64,000 bases of DNA from Bacteroidetes bacterium ADurb.Bin037 (lineage in GTDB: Bacteria; Bacteroidota; Bacteroidia; Bacteroidales; UBA932). How positions within the stretch are numbered: position 1 is the first letter of the stretch; every line of letters starts with the position of its first letter. Below, piece by piece: positions 17,828 through 27,631 of the stretch. The stretch lies in the NCBI GenBank assembly GCA_002071175.1, contig MWER01000005.1:108095-172094 (forward strand), given 5' to 3'. The notes below the pieces were generated by a model. It was given only the letters and a program-made list of their open reading frames with translations. It did not search any database and was not told where the DNA came from. Made by a program: the position numbers and the translations under genes.

Positions 17828-18931
17828 CTATTTTAATACGACCCAGTCATGAATTGCCAGAGCCTTGCTGTTCTTTAGAAAAAGAGCTGCTATATCTCCT
17901 ATGATATCATGTCCGGCTTCACTGTTGGTGAAATACACCAGAATCCTTTGCCGGTGCATCCGCTTTCCCGGTACGATCAGAAACAGTGCCCTGAAAGACC
18001 CGTTGTCTCCCCAATGAAAGACCACTTCCCCCAGCTGCGGATGCTTCTCAATCCCCAGGCCAAGACCCCAGAATATATGTGCATCACATTCTCTGGGCCT
18101 TTCTGCATACCTGACCGCCTGTACAACAGGACGGAACATCTCCTCCCTGGTTTGTTCGCTAAGGCCGGTGCCCCGGCTCAAAGCCTGTAGAAATTTTATG
18201 TAATCCGGAGCCGTTGTCCTGAGGGTATAGGCAGCATTAGCCCGGGGAAAGGAGCCTTTTCCCTTATCTTCACCGCTCCGGGAAAATCCCGATACGGCCA
18301 GGGAATCGTATTCTTCACGCCAAAGGAAAGAAGAGGCGTTCATCTTCAGGGGAATGAACACTTCTGCAAGGGCGATCTCTTCCAGGCCACGACCTTGAAT
18401 TTGCTCTACCGCTCTTTGCAAAAAAGCATATCCCTCCCCCGAATAGCTGAAGACCGAATCGGGCCTGTAACGAAACGTTATGCGGGATACGGGCCAATCA
18501 AGCGAAGAGGGCGATGATGCCCAATTCGGAAGACCCGTCATATGGCAGAGCACCTTGCGTGCAGTAAGCTGCGAAGCATACTCTTTATCATCAAATCTTT
18601 CCATATCGGTATATGCACCCAGTGGGCTGTCCAAATCTATCTCTCCCCTTTCCGCCATTCGCATTACTATATATGCCAATACCGGCTTGCTAAGGGAGGC
18701 AGCCTGAAAAACAGCGGAATAATCCTCCCCGCTTTCGAGTTCTTTAACGGTCGAAATCTCATAGAAGACCGTCCTATTACCTTCTGCATAGGCAACCTGG
18801 ATCAGAGGGATACCGGCATCATGAGCAATTTGATACAACTGATCCTGATAATCCGGCCTGCAAGCATACAGCCCCGTAATAAAAATGATAATAAAGAATT
18901 GTCCGATACGCATAAAACTTTTTTCTATCAT
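17828..18931 (-). CDS. Serine hydrolase of the beta-lactamase (class C/CubicO) fold, lipoprotein
   Basis: A 367-residue secreted enzyme. The lipoprotein signal ends at ITGLYAC; translation could start at 18931 or at the internal ATG at 18913. The catalytic serine and lysine are in AASLSKPVLAY (SxxK), the second motif is YSGEGY, replacing the usual YxN, and the third is HWGDNGS (HxG). Such proteins are D-aminopeptidases, esterases or beta-lactamase relatives; the substituted YxN means a penicillin-degrading role should not be assumed. It lies alone, convergent with the AraC gene. Confidence 0.85.
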   Translation of the reverse strand: MIEKSFMRIGQFFIIIFITGLYACRPDYQDQLYQIAHDAGIPLIQVAYAEGNRTVFYEISTVKELESGEDYSAVFQAASLSKPVLAYIVMRMAERGEIDLDSPLGAYTDMERFDDKEYASQLTARKVLCHMTGLPNWASSPSSLDWPVSRITFRYRPDSVFSYSGEGYAFLQRAVEQIQGRGLEEIALAEVFIPLKMNASSFLWREEYDSLAVSGFSRSGEDKGKGSFPRANAAYTLRTTAPDYIKFLQALSRGTGLSEQTREEMFRPVVQAVRYAERPRECDAHIFWGLGLGIEKHPQLGEVVFHWGDNGSFRALFLIVPGKRMHRQRILVYFTNSEAGHDIIGDIAALFLKNSKALAIHDWVVLK

Positions 18932-19024
18932 TAAACCTGATATGCCAAATATTTTATAAAACTATTTCCTGGTAATCTTCTCTTTCATACAGTATCCCAA
19001 CCTCTCCCGCACTTAAGACGGTCT

Positions 19025-19207
19025 TTGAACTTTAAATGTAGCTATTTTTCATTATGTCTGCTCTATAAAACAATCCTCTTTCACATTGCCCTGTTGTTTT
19101 TTCTTCTCGCGGGCACAATTATTCATTCACAGGAATACAGAACTTATACATATCATCGGAACGATTCTACGTGTAGCCTTCCCAAAAAGGGGAAGTTCAC
19201 AACTTGA
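19025..19207 (+). other. Short open frame with a signal-peptide-like segment in a 354-base gap (possible remnant)
   Basis: The stretch 18932-19285 has no confident gene. This 60-codon frame carries a hydrophobic run (LFHIALLFFLLAGTIIHSQ) looking like a signal peptide with cleavage near HSQ, followed by about 20 polar residues and a stop. It may be the start of a lost exported protein or chance. I see no other structure in the gap. Confidence 0.2.
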
Positions 19208-19285
19208 CTTCACTTTTTTTATTGGACTACTGGCCAAAACCAAATGGTCATTGATACCAAGTTTTGGATAGTGTATAGTAAACAT

Positions 19286-20179
19286 TCAGCAATCGGTCAC
19301 ACATTTTTTCTCCAGATCTTTGTTCTCTATCTGAAATGTAGTGTGGTTAATCCCAAAATACAGCCCCAATTCCTTTTGAAGGGCCGCGATAAATGTATCT
19401 CCTGCCCCACCGGGTATTACCAAATGTACCGTCAAAGCTACCTGTGTAGTGCTCATGGCCCATATATGCAGGTCATGAATACCTGTCACCCCTTCCTTTG
19501 ATAACAGAAAATCCCTTACTTTATTGACATCAATGTGCCGGGGTACCGCATCTAAAGCAAGGTTAATGGAATCAATAAATAAACGCCAAGTTCCCCACAG
19601 GATGACCAGTATGATAAGAAAGCTCACAGCTGGATCGATCCATTGAATTCCCGTCAGCTTTATTAGCAGACCGGCCACTACGACACCCAGGGAAACTCCG
19701 GCATCCGCTGCCATGTGAAGGAAGGCCCCTTTAATATTAAGGTCGGATTTTCGTCCTTTGTAAAACAACAATGCCGTCAGTGTATTAATCACAACACCTA
19801 TGCCGGCAACAATCATGACCTGGGATCCTTCTACCGGTTCGGGAGCTTTCAGTTTTTTAAATGCATCCCAGGCAATGGCGGCCACAGCTCCAAATAGCAA
19901 CAAAGCATTCAGGATGGATACAAGGATGGTCATTTTGCGAAGCCCGTAAGTGTACTTTCCCTTGGGTTTAACAGTTGCCATCCAGGCAGCCGCCCAGGCG
20001 AACACCAATCCCAGTACATCGCTCGCGTTATGACCCGCATCTGCCAGCAGTGCCGAAGAATTTGCCAACAGACCGTATATCACTTCAATGATAACAAACA
20101 AGATGTTAAGACCTATTCCAATGGCAAAATGCCTGGCATAGGTTACAGATGTACTATGGGTATGATTATGAACATTCAT
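19286..20179 (-). CDS. Cation diffusion facilitator (CzcD/ZitB-like) metal exporter
   Basis: A 297-residue CDF antiporter. A short His-rich N-terminus (NHTHSTSVTYARH) precedes six membrane segments; the metal-site HxxxD/DxxxD pattern appears as ALLADAGHNASDV near residue 40 and HMAADAGVSLG near 155. The C-terminal cytoplasmic domain of about 85 residues (GVTGIHDLHIWAMS) is the ferredoxin-like CDF dimerisation domain. It exports zinc or related divalent cations in exchange for protons. No metal regulator is adjacent. Confidence 0.92.
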   Translation of the reverse strand: MNVHNHTHSTSVTYARHFAIGIGLNILFVIIEVIYGLLANSSALLADAGHNASDVLGLVFAWAAAWMATVKPKGKYTYGLRKMTILVSILNALLLFGAVAAIAWDAFKKLKAPEPVEGSQVMIVAGIGVVINTLTALLFYKGRKSDLNIKGAFLHMAADAGVSLGVVVAGLLIKLTGIQWIDPAVSFLIILVILWGTWRLFIDSINLALDAVPRHIDVNKVRDFLLSKEGVTGIHDLHIWAMSTTQVALTVHLVIPGGAGDTFIAALQKELGLYFGINHTTFQIENKDLEKKCVTDC

Positions 20180-20288
20180 TTATTGTATCAAATCCGAATT
20201 CATTCCCGGGTAATCAACGGTTCCTATAGCAATATCTCTTAGTTTTCAGCTACGAACCATTGTATATTCGTATACCCAAATATAAACA

Positions 20289-21365
20289 TTAATTCCGGAC
20301 CGTATCCCAGTACACACCCCTCCAGGGGTCAAAAATATCGCTGATATCAACGCAATAAAGATCAAACCCGCCTTTGCCCCCGGGCCTGTCGGAAGAGAAT
20401 ATCATAAGCGTATAATAGAGGAAATTGATGACGATCGGCCTATATTCATCGCTGGCGGAATTAATTTTGCTCCCAAAGTTGACAGGTTCGGTCCAGGCGT
20501 TGTTTACATATTTTGAATAATACAGGTCAAATCCTCCGTAGCCTCCTTCCCTGTCAGAGGCAAAAACAATAAAATCACCATAGAGCGAGGGACATTTATC
20601 ATTACCTTCAGAGGACAGCACCGTTTCTTTAGAAACCTCTGCAGTGCCCGTACCCGCCAGGAGTTCATACAGCAGTACTCCCTTTTTCAGGTCAAAACTG
20701 TAAATATCAAAGGAATCGTTCTCACGGTTACTGCAAAACAAGAATTTTCCAAGATGATCCGACACGGTAGGATACAAGTCATCGAATTCTGAATTAGCCA
20801 GATCTGCCGTATACGGACAAAATACCTGTTCTTGCCCGCCGGTTCCCAAATGGATACTTGGCTTATAAACATATTTTATGTTAAAATCACTCGGTTCGCT
20901 GTCTATAGATCTGTTGTTGGCATAAAAGAAATAATTCAGTTTACCCTCTTCATAATACGTAAAAGGCCCCAATTCATCAGAACTGGTGTTGACTAATTGA
21001 AGCAGTTTTGTATCTAACGGGTATTCTCCTGCATTTTTTGGAATAGAGATGTTTAAAACATCATCCCTTTCGTGATAGGATATGTCCAAATACCTGACAA
21101 TGATATCAAACTCGCTTCCGTTACTGTTCCTGTCCGTAGAAAAATAAATGCTACTCCGGCCTGCGGGATAGGGTAAATCGGAGTTGTAATCGTTATAAAC
21201 GGAATTGAGGCCTTCAAGATTGACCGGTGTATCCGTAATAATGATCTCGTAAGTAAAATTATAATGCGGCTCTATCCAGGGACAGCCTTGCAGGCTGAAA
21301 GCCAGGATCAGTGATGATGCTATCACCGACACTTTTTTGATGCGATCGATAACTGACTTTTTCAT
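20289..21365 (-). CDS. PD40/WD40-like beta-propeller lipoprotein
   Basis: A 358-residue lipoprotein: signal SLILAFSLQGC with lipobox cysteine near residue 28. The body has propeller repeats of the PD40 (TolB-like) type, each ending in a phrase such as IYFSTDRNSNGSEFDI, FIVFASDREGGYGGFDLYYS and IFSSDRPGGKGGFDLY. Proteins like this often accompany OmpA-domain or gliding/secretion proteins in Bacteroidota, but no such partner is next to it here. Function unknown. Confidence 0.8.
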   Translation of the reverse strand: MKKSVIDRIKKVSVIASSLILAFSLQGCPWIEPHYNFTYEIIITDTPVNLEGLNSVYNDYNSDLPYPAGRSSIYFSTDRNSNGSEFDIIVRYLDISYHERDDVLNISIPKNAGEYPLDTKLLQLVNTSSDELGPFTYYEEGKLNYFFYANNRSIDSEPSDFNIKYVYKPSIHLGTGGQEQVFCPYTADLANSEFDDLYPTVSDHLGKFLFCSNRENDSFDIYSFDLKKGVLLYELLAGTGTAEVSKETVLSSEGNDKCPSLYGDFIVFASDREGGYGGFDLYYSKYVNNAWTEPVNFGSKINSASDEYRPIVINFLYYTLMIFSSDRPGGKGGFDLYCVDISDIFDPWRGVYWDTVRN

Positions 21366-21502
21366 TACGTGAGGATTGTTTATTGACTAAATGAAATTTC
21401 AGTCAATATACTGCATCCTTTTTAAAATTTATTTGTTCCAGAAACCAATCCTTTTCCACTTTACCTGACCTGTCGCCTATGCATCCTGTCATCACATTTG
21501 AC

Positions 21503-21522
21503 TGCCGCACTAAGATGCGGCA
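21503..21522. terminator. GC-rich hairpin after the small MotA-like gene
   Basis: tgccgca and tgcggca form a 7-bp stem around a 6-base loop, 23 bases beyond the stop of the - strand gene at 21545. No strong T-tract follows, so its termination activity is uncertain. Confidence 0.35.
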
Positions 21523-21544
21523 CCACACCCAAAACAATGCAATG

Positions 21545-21856
21545 TTATATCCCGGGTTTTTGGATAATGCGGAAGATAAGAGAAACCAAGTAGATCAGAT
21601 TACCGTAAATAATGGGGATCAGTGCAACTTTTATTCCCCCACAGATTACACATAAGGGAATATCTCCCTCCCGTGCAATGAAATCGCATACCTGTGACAG
21701 ACCGAAAAGAGTTGACAAAACCCCCGTGATCAATGCTATAAGTCCGATTTCCTTAACCCATGCAGGAGCTTTCCAGAAAGCAATTAACAAAAAGATCAGT
21801 TCTATCGTTAACAGGCCCATAAACACAGGACCGCCTTCAATAAATAAATGTAACAT
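21545..21856 (-). CDS. Small MotA/TolQ/ExbB-like membrane protein
   Basis: A 103-residue protein with three predicted membrane segments (GLLTIELIFLLIAFW, IGLIALITGVLSTLFGL, ALIPIIYGNLIYLVSLIF). The start MLHLFIEGGPVFMG and the GGIKVALIPIIYG segment resemble the two ends of MotA/TolQ/ExbB proton-channel subunits, but the family's cytoplasmic middle is missing, so it cannot be a normal channel subunit. It is divergent from a LytTR regulator 141 bases away; the pair may be functionally linked. Confidence 0.6.
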   Translation of the reverse strand: MLHLFIEGGPVFMGLLTIELIFLLIAFWKAPAWVKEIGLIALITGVLSTLFGLSQVCDFIAREGDIPLCVICGGIKVALIPIIYGNLIYLVSLIFRIIQKPGI

Positions 21857-21997
21857 GATTGATGTAGTTTAATTTGTTACTTCAAAATTAGCTGAGCCAA
21901 AAATCAGATCAAAGGTCAAAACCATTCCTGAAGGTGTTAAATCAGTCTGTTCCGCTAATGGAAAGGTGATCAACATAAAAATATATTATTTTTGGGT

Positions 21998-22696
21998 ATG
22001 AAAAAGTATTTCAGTCTGATATACTGGTTGGCGGTTGTATTATTGATGAGCCTGGTTTTTGCCAGTGTAGTAGACGGGTATTCACAAGCCTTCTTACTGG
22101 CCATCATGTTCCTGCCCGGAGCTTTGTTCGTAAAGTTCTTTATCAAAGACCTGTCTTTTGAAAACAGACTTAAAGGCATACTGTATGGCGGCTGCCTGGC
22201 TGTGGCAACCCTTCTGATAGAATATCTGTGTATAGTTCTGACCAGCTGGTATCTTTTCAAACTGACCCCCGGCAGCCTGCCGGACCTGATCTTCAATCCG
22301 GTATTTATATGGCTTCTTCTGGCCGCTTTTATTGCATTGGAACGCATTATATCTTATTACATTATAAAAGCCGTTCCGCCTGATGAATTCATTACTTTCA
22401 CTTCGGAACGGAAGAAAATTTCAGTCAGGGTAGATTCTATTCTCTTGGTAGAATCAAGAGATTCGGAAGTCATGATCCGGATGACAGATCAGACGGCGTA
22501 CCGGACCAAAATGAAAATATCACAATGGGAATCGGTCCTCGACAACCGCTTTTTACGTGTGCACCGTTCCTATATCATCAACAAAAATCATATTTCCCAT
22601 CAAACCCTCAACGAGGTTACCCTGAAAGACCTGACCATAGAAGTTTCCAGAAAATACAGAGATGCTTTCCGGCAATCGGTTCAGGGACGTTCCTGA
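21998..22696 (+). CDS. Membrane-bound LytTR-family DNA-binding regulator
   Basis: The ATG at 21998 gives 233 residues. Four membrane segments fill residues 1-125 (YWLAVVLLMSLVFASVV, LLAIMFLPGALFVKFF and two more). The LytTR domain occupies about 135-230: ISVRVDSILLVESRDSEVMI, then the conserved RVHRSYIINKNHI. There is no receiver domain, so this is a one-component regulator in which the membrane part probably senses a signal. Its likely target is itself or the neighbouring small membrane protein. Confidence 0.85.
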   Translation: MKKYFSLIYWLAVVLLMSLVFASVVDGYSQAFLLAIMFLPGALFVKFFIKDLSFENRLKGILYGGCLAVATLLIEYLCIVLTSWYLFKLTPGSLPDLIFNPVFIWLLLAAFIALERIISYYIIKAVPPDEFITFTSERKKISVRVDSILLVESRDSEVMIRMTDQTAYRTKMKISQWESVLDNRFLRVHRSYIINKNHISHQTLNEVTLKDLTIEVSRKYRDAFRQSVQGRS

Positions 22697-22790
22697 ATCT
22701 TAAAAAATCCCAAACTTGCCACATAAAAGGAACCAACCGGTATTTCGCCCGCAACAATACGGCCGGTAGTACGTACAAAACAGCGGATCT

Positions 22791-24140
22791 TTAATAGTCG
22801 CCTTCTTTATCAGGCAACAGTTCGTAGACTTTAGACAAGAACTTCGGATAGGTGAACTCGCGCTTGAACATGTTGATATAATAAAGGACTATCATATCAT
22901 TTTCCGGATCTATCATATATTCCGTACCCAGCATACCTCCCCAGGCATAAGCGGTATTAGAGACAGCCGGAGCGGGCTTCTTCAGTTCATTATACAGCTC
23001 AAAGCCAAGTCCGAACCGGAATCCCTTCCCACCGGAGTTCACTTCAGGAAGATAGTTGATAGTAGTCATCAGTTCTACCGTTTTGGCCTTTAAAATCCGC
23101 CGGCCGTTGAAGGTGCCTTTGTTCAGCATCATCTGACAAAACCGGGCATAATCCCCTATCGGGCCGTTCAGTCCAAGACCCCCTTCACAGTAAGTCTGAT
23201 CTTCACATACGGTTCCGTCGGAAAACATGGTAGTATACGGTTCCAGCTTCCCGTCCACGGCATTGTAGGGTTTTACGAAACGTTCCAACTCTTCGGACGC
23301 GTAATACCAGTCGGTATGTTCCATACCCAGGGGCTCCAGGATGGTTTCTTTGACATACTCACGCAACGTTTTGCCCGATATGCGCTCAATCATATAGGCC
23401 AACATGTTGGTGCTGATGTGGTAATCCCACTCCGTTCCCGGGTCAAATCCGAGCGGGTACCGGGCCAGATCCAGCATAACCTCTTCCAGGGTCGGGAACA
23501 TATATTCCATTCCGTAATAATAAGAGCGCTGCCCACAGGGAGCCGTGCCGGAAGGTGGCTCGCTAAAGCTTGCAGGAGCTCCTCTCCTTTCCGCCTCTGC
23601 CCGGCGGATCTCACCCACCAGTCCTGCACCGAGCCCCGAACTGTGCGACATCAGGTGTGCAAAGGTCATGGGAGCAGTAACCGGGCAGGTTTCATAGGTG
23701 CCGTCGGGATTGACTTTCGTTATCACACGGTCCGGAATTCCCGGGAAGAATTTGGATACCGGGTCATCAACCGCCACCAGCCCCTTTTCGACCAGTGTCA
23801 TAAAAGCCGCTGTAGTTATGGCTTTTGTCTGCGAAAACAACACATAGTAATCTTCTGTAGTGGCCGGGATCCGGTTCTCAACGTCTTTCCAGCCAAAAGC
23901 CTTGTTGTAGATAACATTCCCGCTCTTGGCTATAAAAGCCGTTATGCAACTGTGCTTGTTTTCGTCAACAAACGACTGCAAAAGTGAATCTATGCTTTCT
24001 ACTTGTTCCGGATCTACTCCCAGCAGGTTCAAATCCGGGGTAAAGTTAAACTCCTGTGGCAGTTTGTCCTTTCCAGGTCCGCCACACTGCCAGGCAACCA
24101 TGGTCCCAAGCAGCATTAACAAAGCGATTATCTTTTTCAT
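22791..24140 (-). CDS. Serine hydrolase, class C beta-lactamase fold, lipoprotein
   Basis: The second methionine at 24140 gives the clean lipoprotein signal MKKIIALLMLLGTMVAWQC. The 449-residue protein has the SxxK motif in FSQTKAITTAAFM near residue 105, YHISTN (YxN) near 240, and a late glycine-rich WGGMLGTEY in place of KTG. It is a CubicO-like esterase or peptidase that acts outside the inner membrane. Intact YxN separates it from the other serine hydrolase at 17.8 kb. Substrate unknown. Confidence 0.87.
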   Translation of the reverse strand: MKKIIALLMLLGTMVAWQCGGPGKDKLPQEFNFTPDLNLLGVDPEQVESIDSLLQSFVDENKHSCITAFIAKSGNVIYNKAFGWKDVENRIPATTEDYYVLFSQTKAITTAAFMTLVEKGLVAVDDPVSKFFPGIPDRVITKVNPDGTYETCPVTAPMTFAHLMSHSSGLGAGLVGEIRRAEAERRGAPASFSEPPSGTAPCGQRSYYYGMEYMFPTLEEVMLDLARYPLGFDPGTEWDYHISTNMLAYMIERISGKTLREYVKETILEPLGMEHTDWYYASEELERFVKPYNAVDGKLEPYTTMFSDGTVCEDQTYCEGGLGLNGPIGDYARFCQMMLNKGTFNGRRILKAKTVELMTTINYLPEVNSGGKGFRFGLGFELYNELKKPAPAVSNTAYAWGGMLGTEYMIDPENDMIVLYYINMFKREFTYPKFLSKVYELLPDKEGDY

Positions 24141-24255
24141 AAGCACTAAGATAATGCTTTATATGGAAATAGCTTCCCGTTAGGTCAATGTTTTCACGGA
24201 GATACGCCGACGCAGCACCCGTATTCAAACCCTGGTAACGGGTGTAATATGTAAA

Positions 24256-24278
24256 AGTGTAGGTTTTTTACCTACACT
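24256..24278 (-). terminator. Hairpin after the GH109 gene
   Basis: agtgtaggt and acctacact pair as a 9-bp stem around five thymines, 30 bases past the stop of the - strand GH109 gene; reading in that direction a TTTAC tract follows. A plausible intrinsic terminator. Confidence 0.45.
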
Positions 24279-24307
24279 ATGAATTTTGCAATGGTTTGCA
24301 GTTCGGT

Positions 24308-25681
24308 TTAATGAACAATATCTACAACGTACCTTACCCCCTGGAGCCGGTTCCAGGCCCCTCTGGTAAAGTCCGGAATACGTACCGGCCGGCCGTTATT
24401 GGCGACTGATGTTCTAGAAAGTTCAATTATAGAACTCCATTCAGCGGCATCGTACACATCCATGTCCAGCGGAAGTCCATTACGCAGGCAATAGACCAAC
24501 CGGTAATCCATAATAAAATCCATCCCTCCGTGTCCGCCTACCTCTTTGGCCTTCTGTCCCACTTCCCTGACAATCGGATGTTCGTAAAGGTAGAGCAGGG
24601 AATCCAGGGCAGCAGCCGAAAGGAACCTGTGCCCGTCGGGTTCCAGGGAAATCCCGGACCTGGGATATTTCTGGGCAAAACCTTTGGTGCCGCTGATCGT
24701 ATGAAGGCGGCTGTACGGCCGTGGGCTGGTCACATCGTGTTGTAGCATGATGGTCTTTCCCTTCACCGTCCTTATGAGTGAAGTGTTCATATCACCGTTC
24801 AGGTACTCCGTTCGGGCGTATTCAGAATCTTCACCGAATGTCTCTCGCGCATAGGCAGTCATTCCAAACTGATCTGAAGAGACCGAAACCAGGTAGTCCA
24901 TCCTGTCCCCCCTGTGGATGTTAAGAATATGCGCTATCGGGCCAAGGCCGTGGGTTGGGTAAAGATTCCCGTTTTCCCGTTGATTGTGCTTCAGACGCCA
25001 CATATCCCAATAACCGCCCTTTTCCATGAAATTCAGAGACCGCAGGTCGTGGATATAGGCTCCTTCCACATGTACTATTTCCCCGAACAATCCCTGTTGC
25101 GCCATATTCAAAGTTGCCATCTCGAAAAAATCATAATTGCAGTTCTCCAGCTGGATGCAGTGGCGACGGGTCTTTTCAGCCGTATTTACCAATTGCCAGC
25201 ATTCTTCGACGGTTAGTGCCGCCGGCACTTCCAGTGCCACATGCTTCCCGTGCTCCATGGCATAAACGCCAATGGGAGCATGCAGGTCCCAGTGCGTACA
25301 TACGTACACCAGATCCACATCATCCCGCTCGCAAACCCGCTTCCAGTCCTCGGAACCGGTATAAACTTCAGCCTTTGGGAATCCCCTTGCGGCCAGGATC
25401 TCGTTGGCCTTGTCAACATTTTCAGGCACCACATCGCAAAGTGCTACCACCTGTACCCCTTCGAGAAAGGTATAGCGGTAAACTGCACCATATCCCCGCA
25501 TTCCCAGTCCGACAAAGGCAATACGTACCGTATCCAGAGGATCGCATCTGAGTTCCAGTACATCGGTTACCCCCGGTTCCCGCGATGGTTCCGGGAAAGT
25601 GATCAATTGTGTATTGTTGTTGCACGATAGCAGAAATCCCGCTATCAAAAGGATCATTGTGATATAGGATACTTTTTTCAT
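24308..25681 (-). CDS. GH109-type NAD-dependent glycosidase (Gfo/Idh/MocA fold), lipoprotein
   Basis: The methionine at 25681 gives the lipoprotein signal MILLIAGFLLSC; 457 residues. The Rossmann NAD site is IAFVGLGMRGYG near residue 55. The segment YPTHGLGPIAHILNIHRGD is the hallmark of GH109 alpha-N-acetylgalactosaminidases, which use bound NAD to oxidise C3 of the sugar transiently; the catalytic histidine is in that segment. It would remove terminal GalNAc from host or mucin-type glycans in the periplasm or on the outer membrane. Most GH109 enzymes have a Tat signal; here a lipobox replaces it. Divergent from the C69 operon, which also holds a sugar-oxidoreductase. Confidence 0.85.
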   Translation of the reverse strand: MKKVSYITMILLIAGFLLSCNNNTQLITFPEPSREPGVTDVLELRCDPLDTVRIAFVGLGMRGYGAVYRYTFLEGVQVVALCDVVPENVDKANEILAARGFPKAEVYTGSEDWKRVCERDDVDLVYVCTHWDLHAPIGVYAMEHGKHVALEVPAALTVEECWQLVNTAEKTRRHCIQLENCNYDFFEMATLNMAQQGLFGEIVHVEGAYIHDLRSLNFMEKGGYWDMWRLKHNQRENGNLYPTHGLGPIAHILNIHRGDRMDYLVSVSSDQFGMTAYARETFGEDSEYARTEYLNGDMNTSLIRTVKGKTIMLQHDVTSPRPYSRLHTISGTKGFAQKYPRSGISLEPDGHRFLSAAALDSLLYLYEHPIVREVGQKAKEVGGHGGMDFIMDYRLVYCLRNGLPLDMDVYDAAEWSSIIELSRTSVANNGRPVRIPDFTRGAWNRLQGVRYVVDIVH

Positions 25682-25946
25682 AACTATAAAATTTATATTC
25701 AAATATCGGGATTTTTCCGGAGTTACTAACTCAGTCGGGCGCTTTAATGCTTCCCGTTTTTTTAATCATAAACACCGGAAATATGGGGCATCTGATTCAG
25801 GAAGCTGTCCAGATTCGCCAGACATACTTGCATTTCGTTTTGCCCAAATGCCCTATTACAGGAAACCTGCAACAACAAACCAAGTGCTATATACCGGGAA
25901 TTTCTCATGATTGTTCCACTAAGTTAAGAAAATCGCTGAAATTGTC

Positions 25947-25954
25947 TATTTTTG
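25947..25954 (+). promoter_or_regulatory. -7 promoter box for the C69/Gfo/DUF1080 operon
   Basis: TATTTTTG matches TAnnTTTG 36 bases before the ATG at 25990. The remainder of the 308-base gap 25682-25989 holds nothing else I recognise; an upstream-extended open frame there lacks a signal peptide. Confidence 0.45.
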
Positions 25955-25989
25955 TTAGCTTATCGTCGTACGACACATTATTCTGTATT

Positions 25990-27630
25990 ATGAAAAAAAT
26001 CATTCTGTTAATTTCTTTGTTCTTTGCTTCTGTTCTCTGGTCTAACGGTACTGCGTGTACCGTAGTGATTGCCGGCAAAAAAGCCACTGCTGACGGAAGC
26101 GTTCTCAATTCACATACCGATTGTGGTCCGGACAACCGCATACGTATAATTCCCGGACAACGTTTTGAAAAAGGAGCCATGGCCCCTGTCTGGTGGGGAA
26201 TATTGGACAATACCCGCCCCATAGACGACTACGGGGAGCTCCTGGGTATGATTCCCCAGGTAGAACAAACCTACACGTATTTTCATTCGGCCTATTCCCA
26301 GATCAACGAACACCAACTTTGTATAGGCGAAAGCACCACTAACCAGCGCCCGGAGCTTCAACTGACCAAAGGAGAAGGAGATCAGATCATGACCATAGAA
26401 CAGGCACAGGTCTTTGCCCTGCAACGTTGCAAAACAGCCCGGGAAGCCCTGGAACTGATGACCACCCTGATGGAAACTTACGGATTTCTTCCTTCCTGCG
26501 GAAAAGACCCCGAACTGGTTACACTGGCCGACCCTAATGAAGTATGGGTACTGGAATTTTTTGCAGTAGGAAAAGGCTGGAAAAAAGATAGCGGTAAGCC
26601 AGGTTGCATCTGGGCAGCACAACGGCTGCCGGACGATCACGTGGCTGTCATTTCCAATTGGAGTGTGATCAAAGAGATTGACCTTTCCAAACCGGATGAG
26701 TACCGTGCTTCTTCCAATTATATGAGCGTAGCCATAGAAAACGGCTGGTACGATCCCAACGGATCTATGCCCTTTATCTGGAGCAACGCCTATGCCGGCA
26801 TTACCCCGCGTGAAGCCCACACCCACCGGCAATGGCTCTTCAACGCCCTGTACAATCCCACTCTTGCCGAACTGCCCCCGCGATGGACCAATAATCCCTA
26901 CCAAAATCTGAACCAGTACGGTCAGACGGTTGAACCCATTGGCATGTACCCCTTTTCTTTCAAACCCAATAAGAAACTGACCATAAAAGACATTATGGAT
27001 TTCCAGCGGAGCACCTTCACCGGGACGATTTACGACAAGGAAAACGATGCCGTGTGGTACGTCCTCAGCCCGGAAGGCCAGATGGTTAAAAGTCCGCTGG
27101 CTACCCCGTTCCCCAATGCTGAACTGCAGAAACTCCTAAAGACCAACAGGCGCCGCCTCGTTTCCCGGGTTGACGGAGAATACGGCTTCTGTGCCCAGCT
27201 GCGCAGCAACTTGCCCAACGGGATAGGAGGCATATACTGGGTATTTGTGGACAATGCCTATACTTCACCCTACATTCCTTTTTTTACAGGTATGACCAAA
27301 ACACCTGATGTTTACATGGAATACCATCCCGACCATTATTCCGACACATCTGTCAGATGGGCCGTAGACGTAGTGGACAATTTATTGAACCTCTGCTATC
27401 AGGAAGCCAAAAAAGACCTGTTCCGACTGCGGGAACCCATGGAACAGTCTTTCTTTGAAAAGAACCGGGAGATTGAACAGCAATACTTGGCCTTGTACCG
27501 CACCGATCCGAAAAAAGCTACCGAACTGTTGAACGATTATGCAGCAGTATGTGCCGATACCATCATGTCTACCTACAGAACACTGCGCAACACGCTTTTT
27601 GAAAAATATACAAACAATAAACTAAGATAG
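25990..27630 (+). CDS. C69-family dipeptidase
   Basis: The ATG at 25990 starts a signal peptide (IILLISLFFASVLWSNGTA) cleaved just before C23, the N-terminal nucleophile of this Ntn-hydrolase family (CTVVIAGKKATADGSVLNSH is the conserved opening). The 546-residue length fits C69/U34 dipeptidases such as PipD, though it is exported here. It would release amino acids from short peptides in the periplasm. It is the first gene of a three-gene operon; the next gene starts 1 base after its stop, so they are surely co-transcribed. Confidence 0.88.
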   Translation: MKKIILLISLFFASVLWSNGTACTVVIAGKKATADGSVLNSHTDCGPDNRIRIIPGQRFEKGAMAPVWWGILDNTRPIDDYGELLGMIPQVEQTYTYFHSAYSQINEHQLCIGESTTNQRPELQLTKGEGDQIMTIEQAQVFALQRCKTAREALELMTTLMETYGFLPSCGKDPELVTLADPNEVWVLEFFAVGKGWKKDSGKPGCIWAAQRLPDDHVAVISNWSVIKEIDLSKPDEYRASSNYMSVAIENGWYDPNGSMPFIWSNAYAGITPREAHTHRQWLFNALYNPTLAELPPRWTNNPYQNLNQYGQTVEPIGMYPFSFKPNKKLTIKDIMDFQRSTFTGTIYDKENDAVWYVLSPEGQMVKSPLATPFPNAELQKLLKTNRRRLVSRVDGEYGFCAQLRSNLPNGIGGIYWVFVDNAYTSPYIPFFTGMTKTPDVYMEYHPDHYSDTSVRWAVDVVDNLLNLCYQEAKKDLFRLREPMEQSFFEKNREIEQQYLALYRTDPKKATELLNDYAAVCADTIMSTYRTLRNTLFEKYTNNKLR

Positions 27631-27631
27631 T

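Noticed and set aside
26110..26904. 264-codon open frame antisense to the C69 dipeptidase gene
   Set aside because: It has no recognisable domain and mirrors a well-supported gene, so it is a composition artefact.
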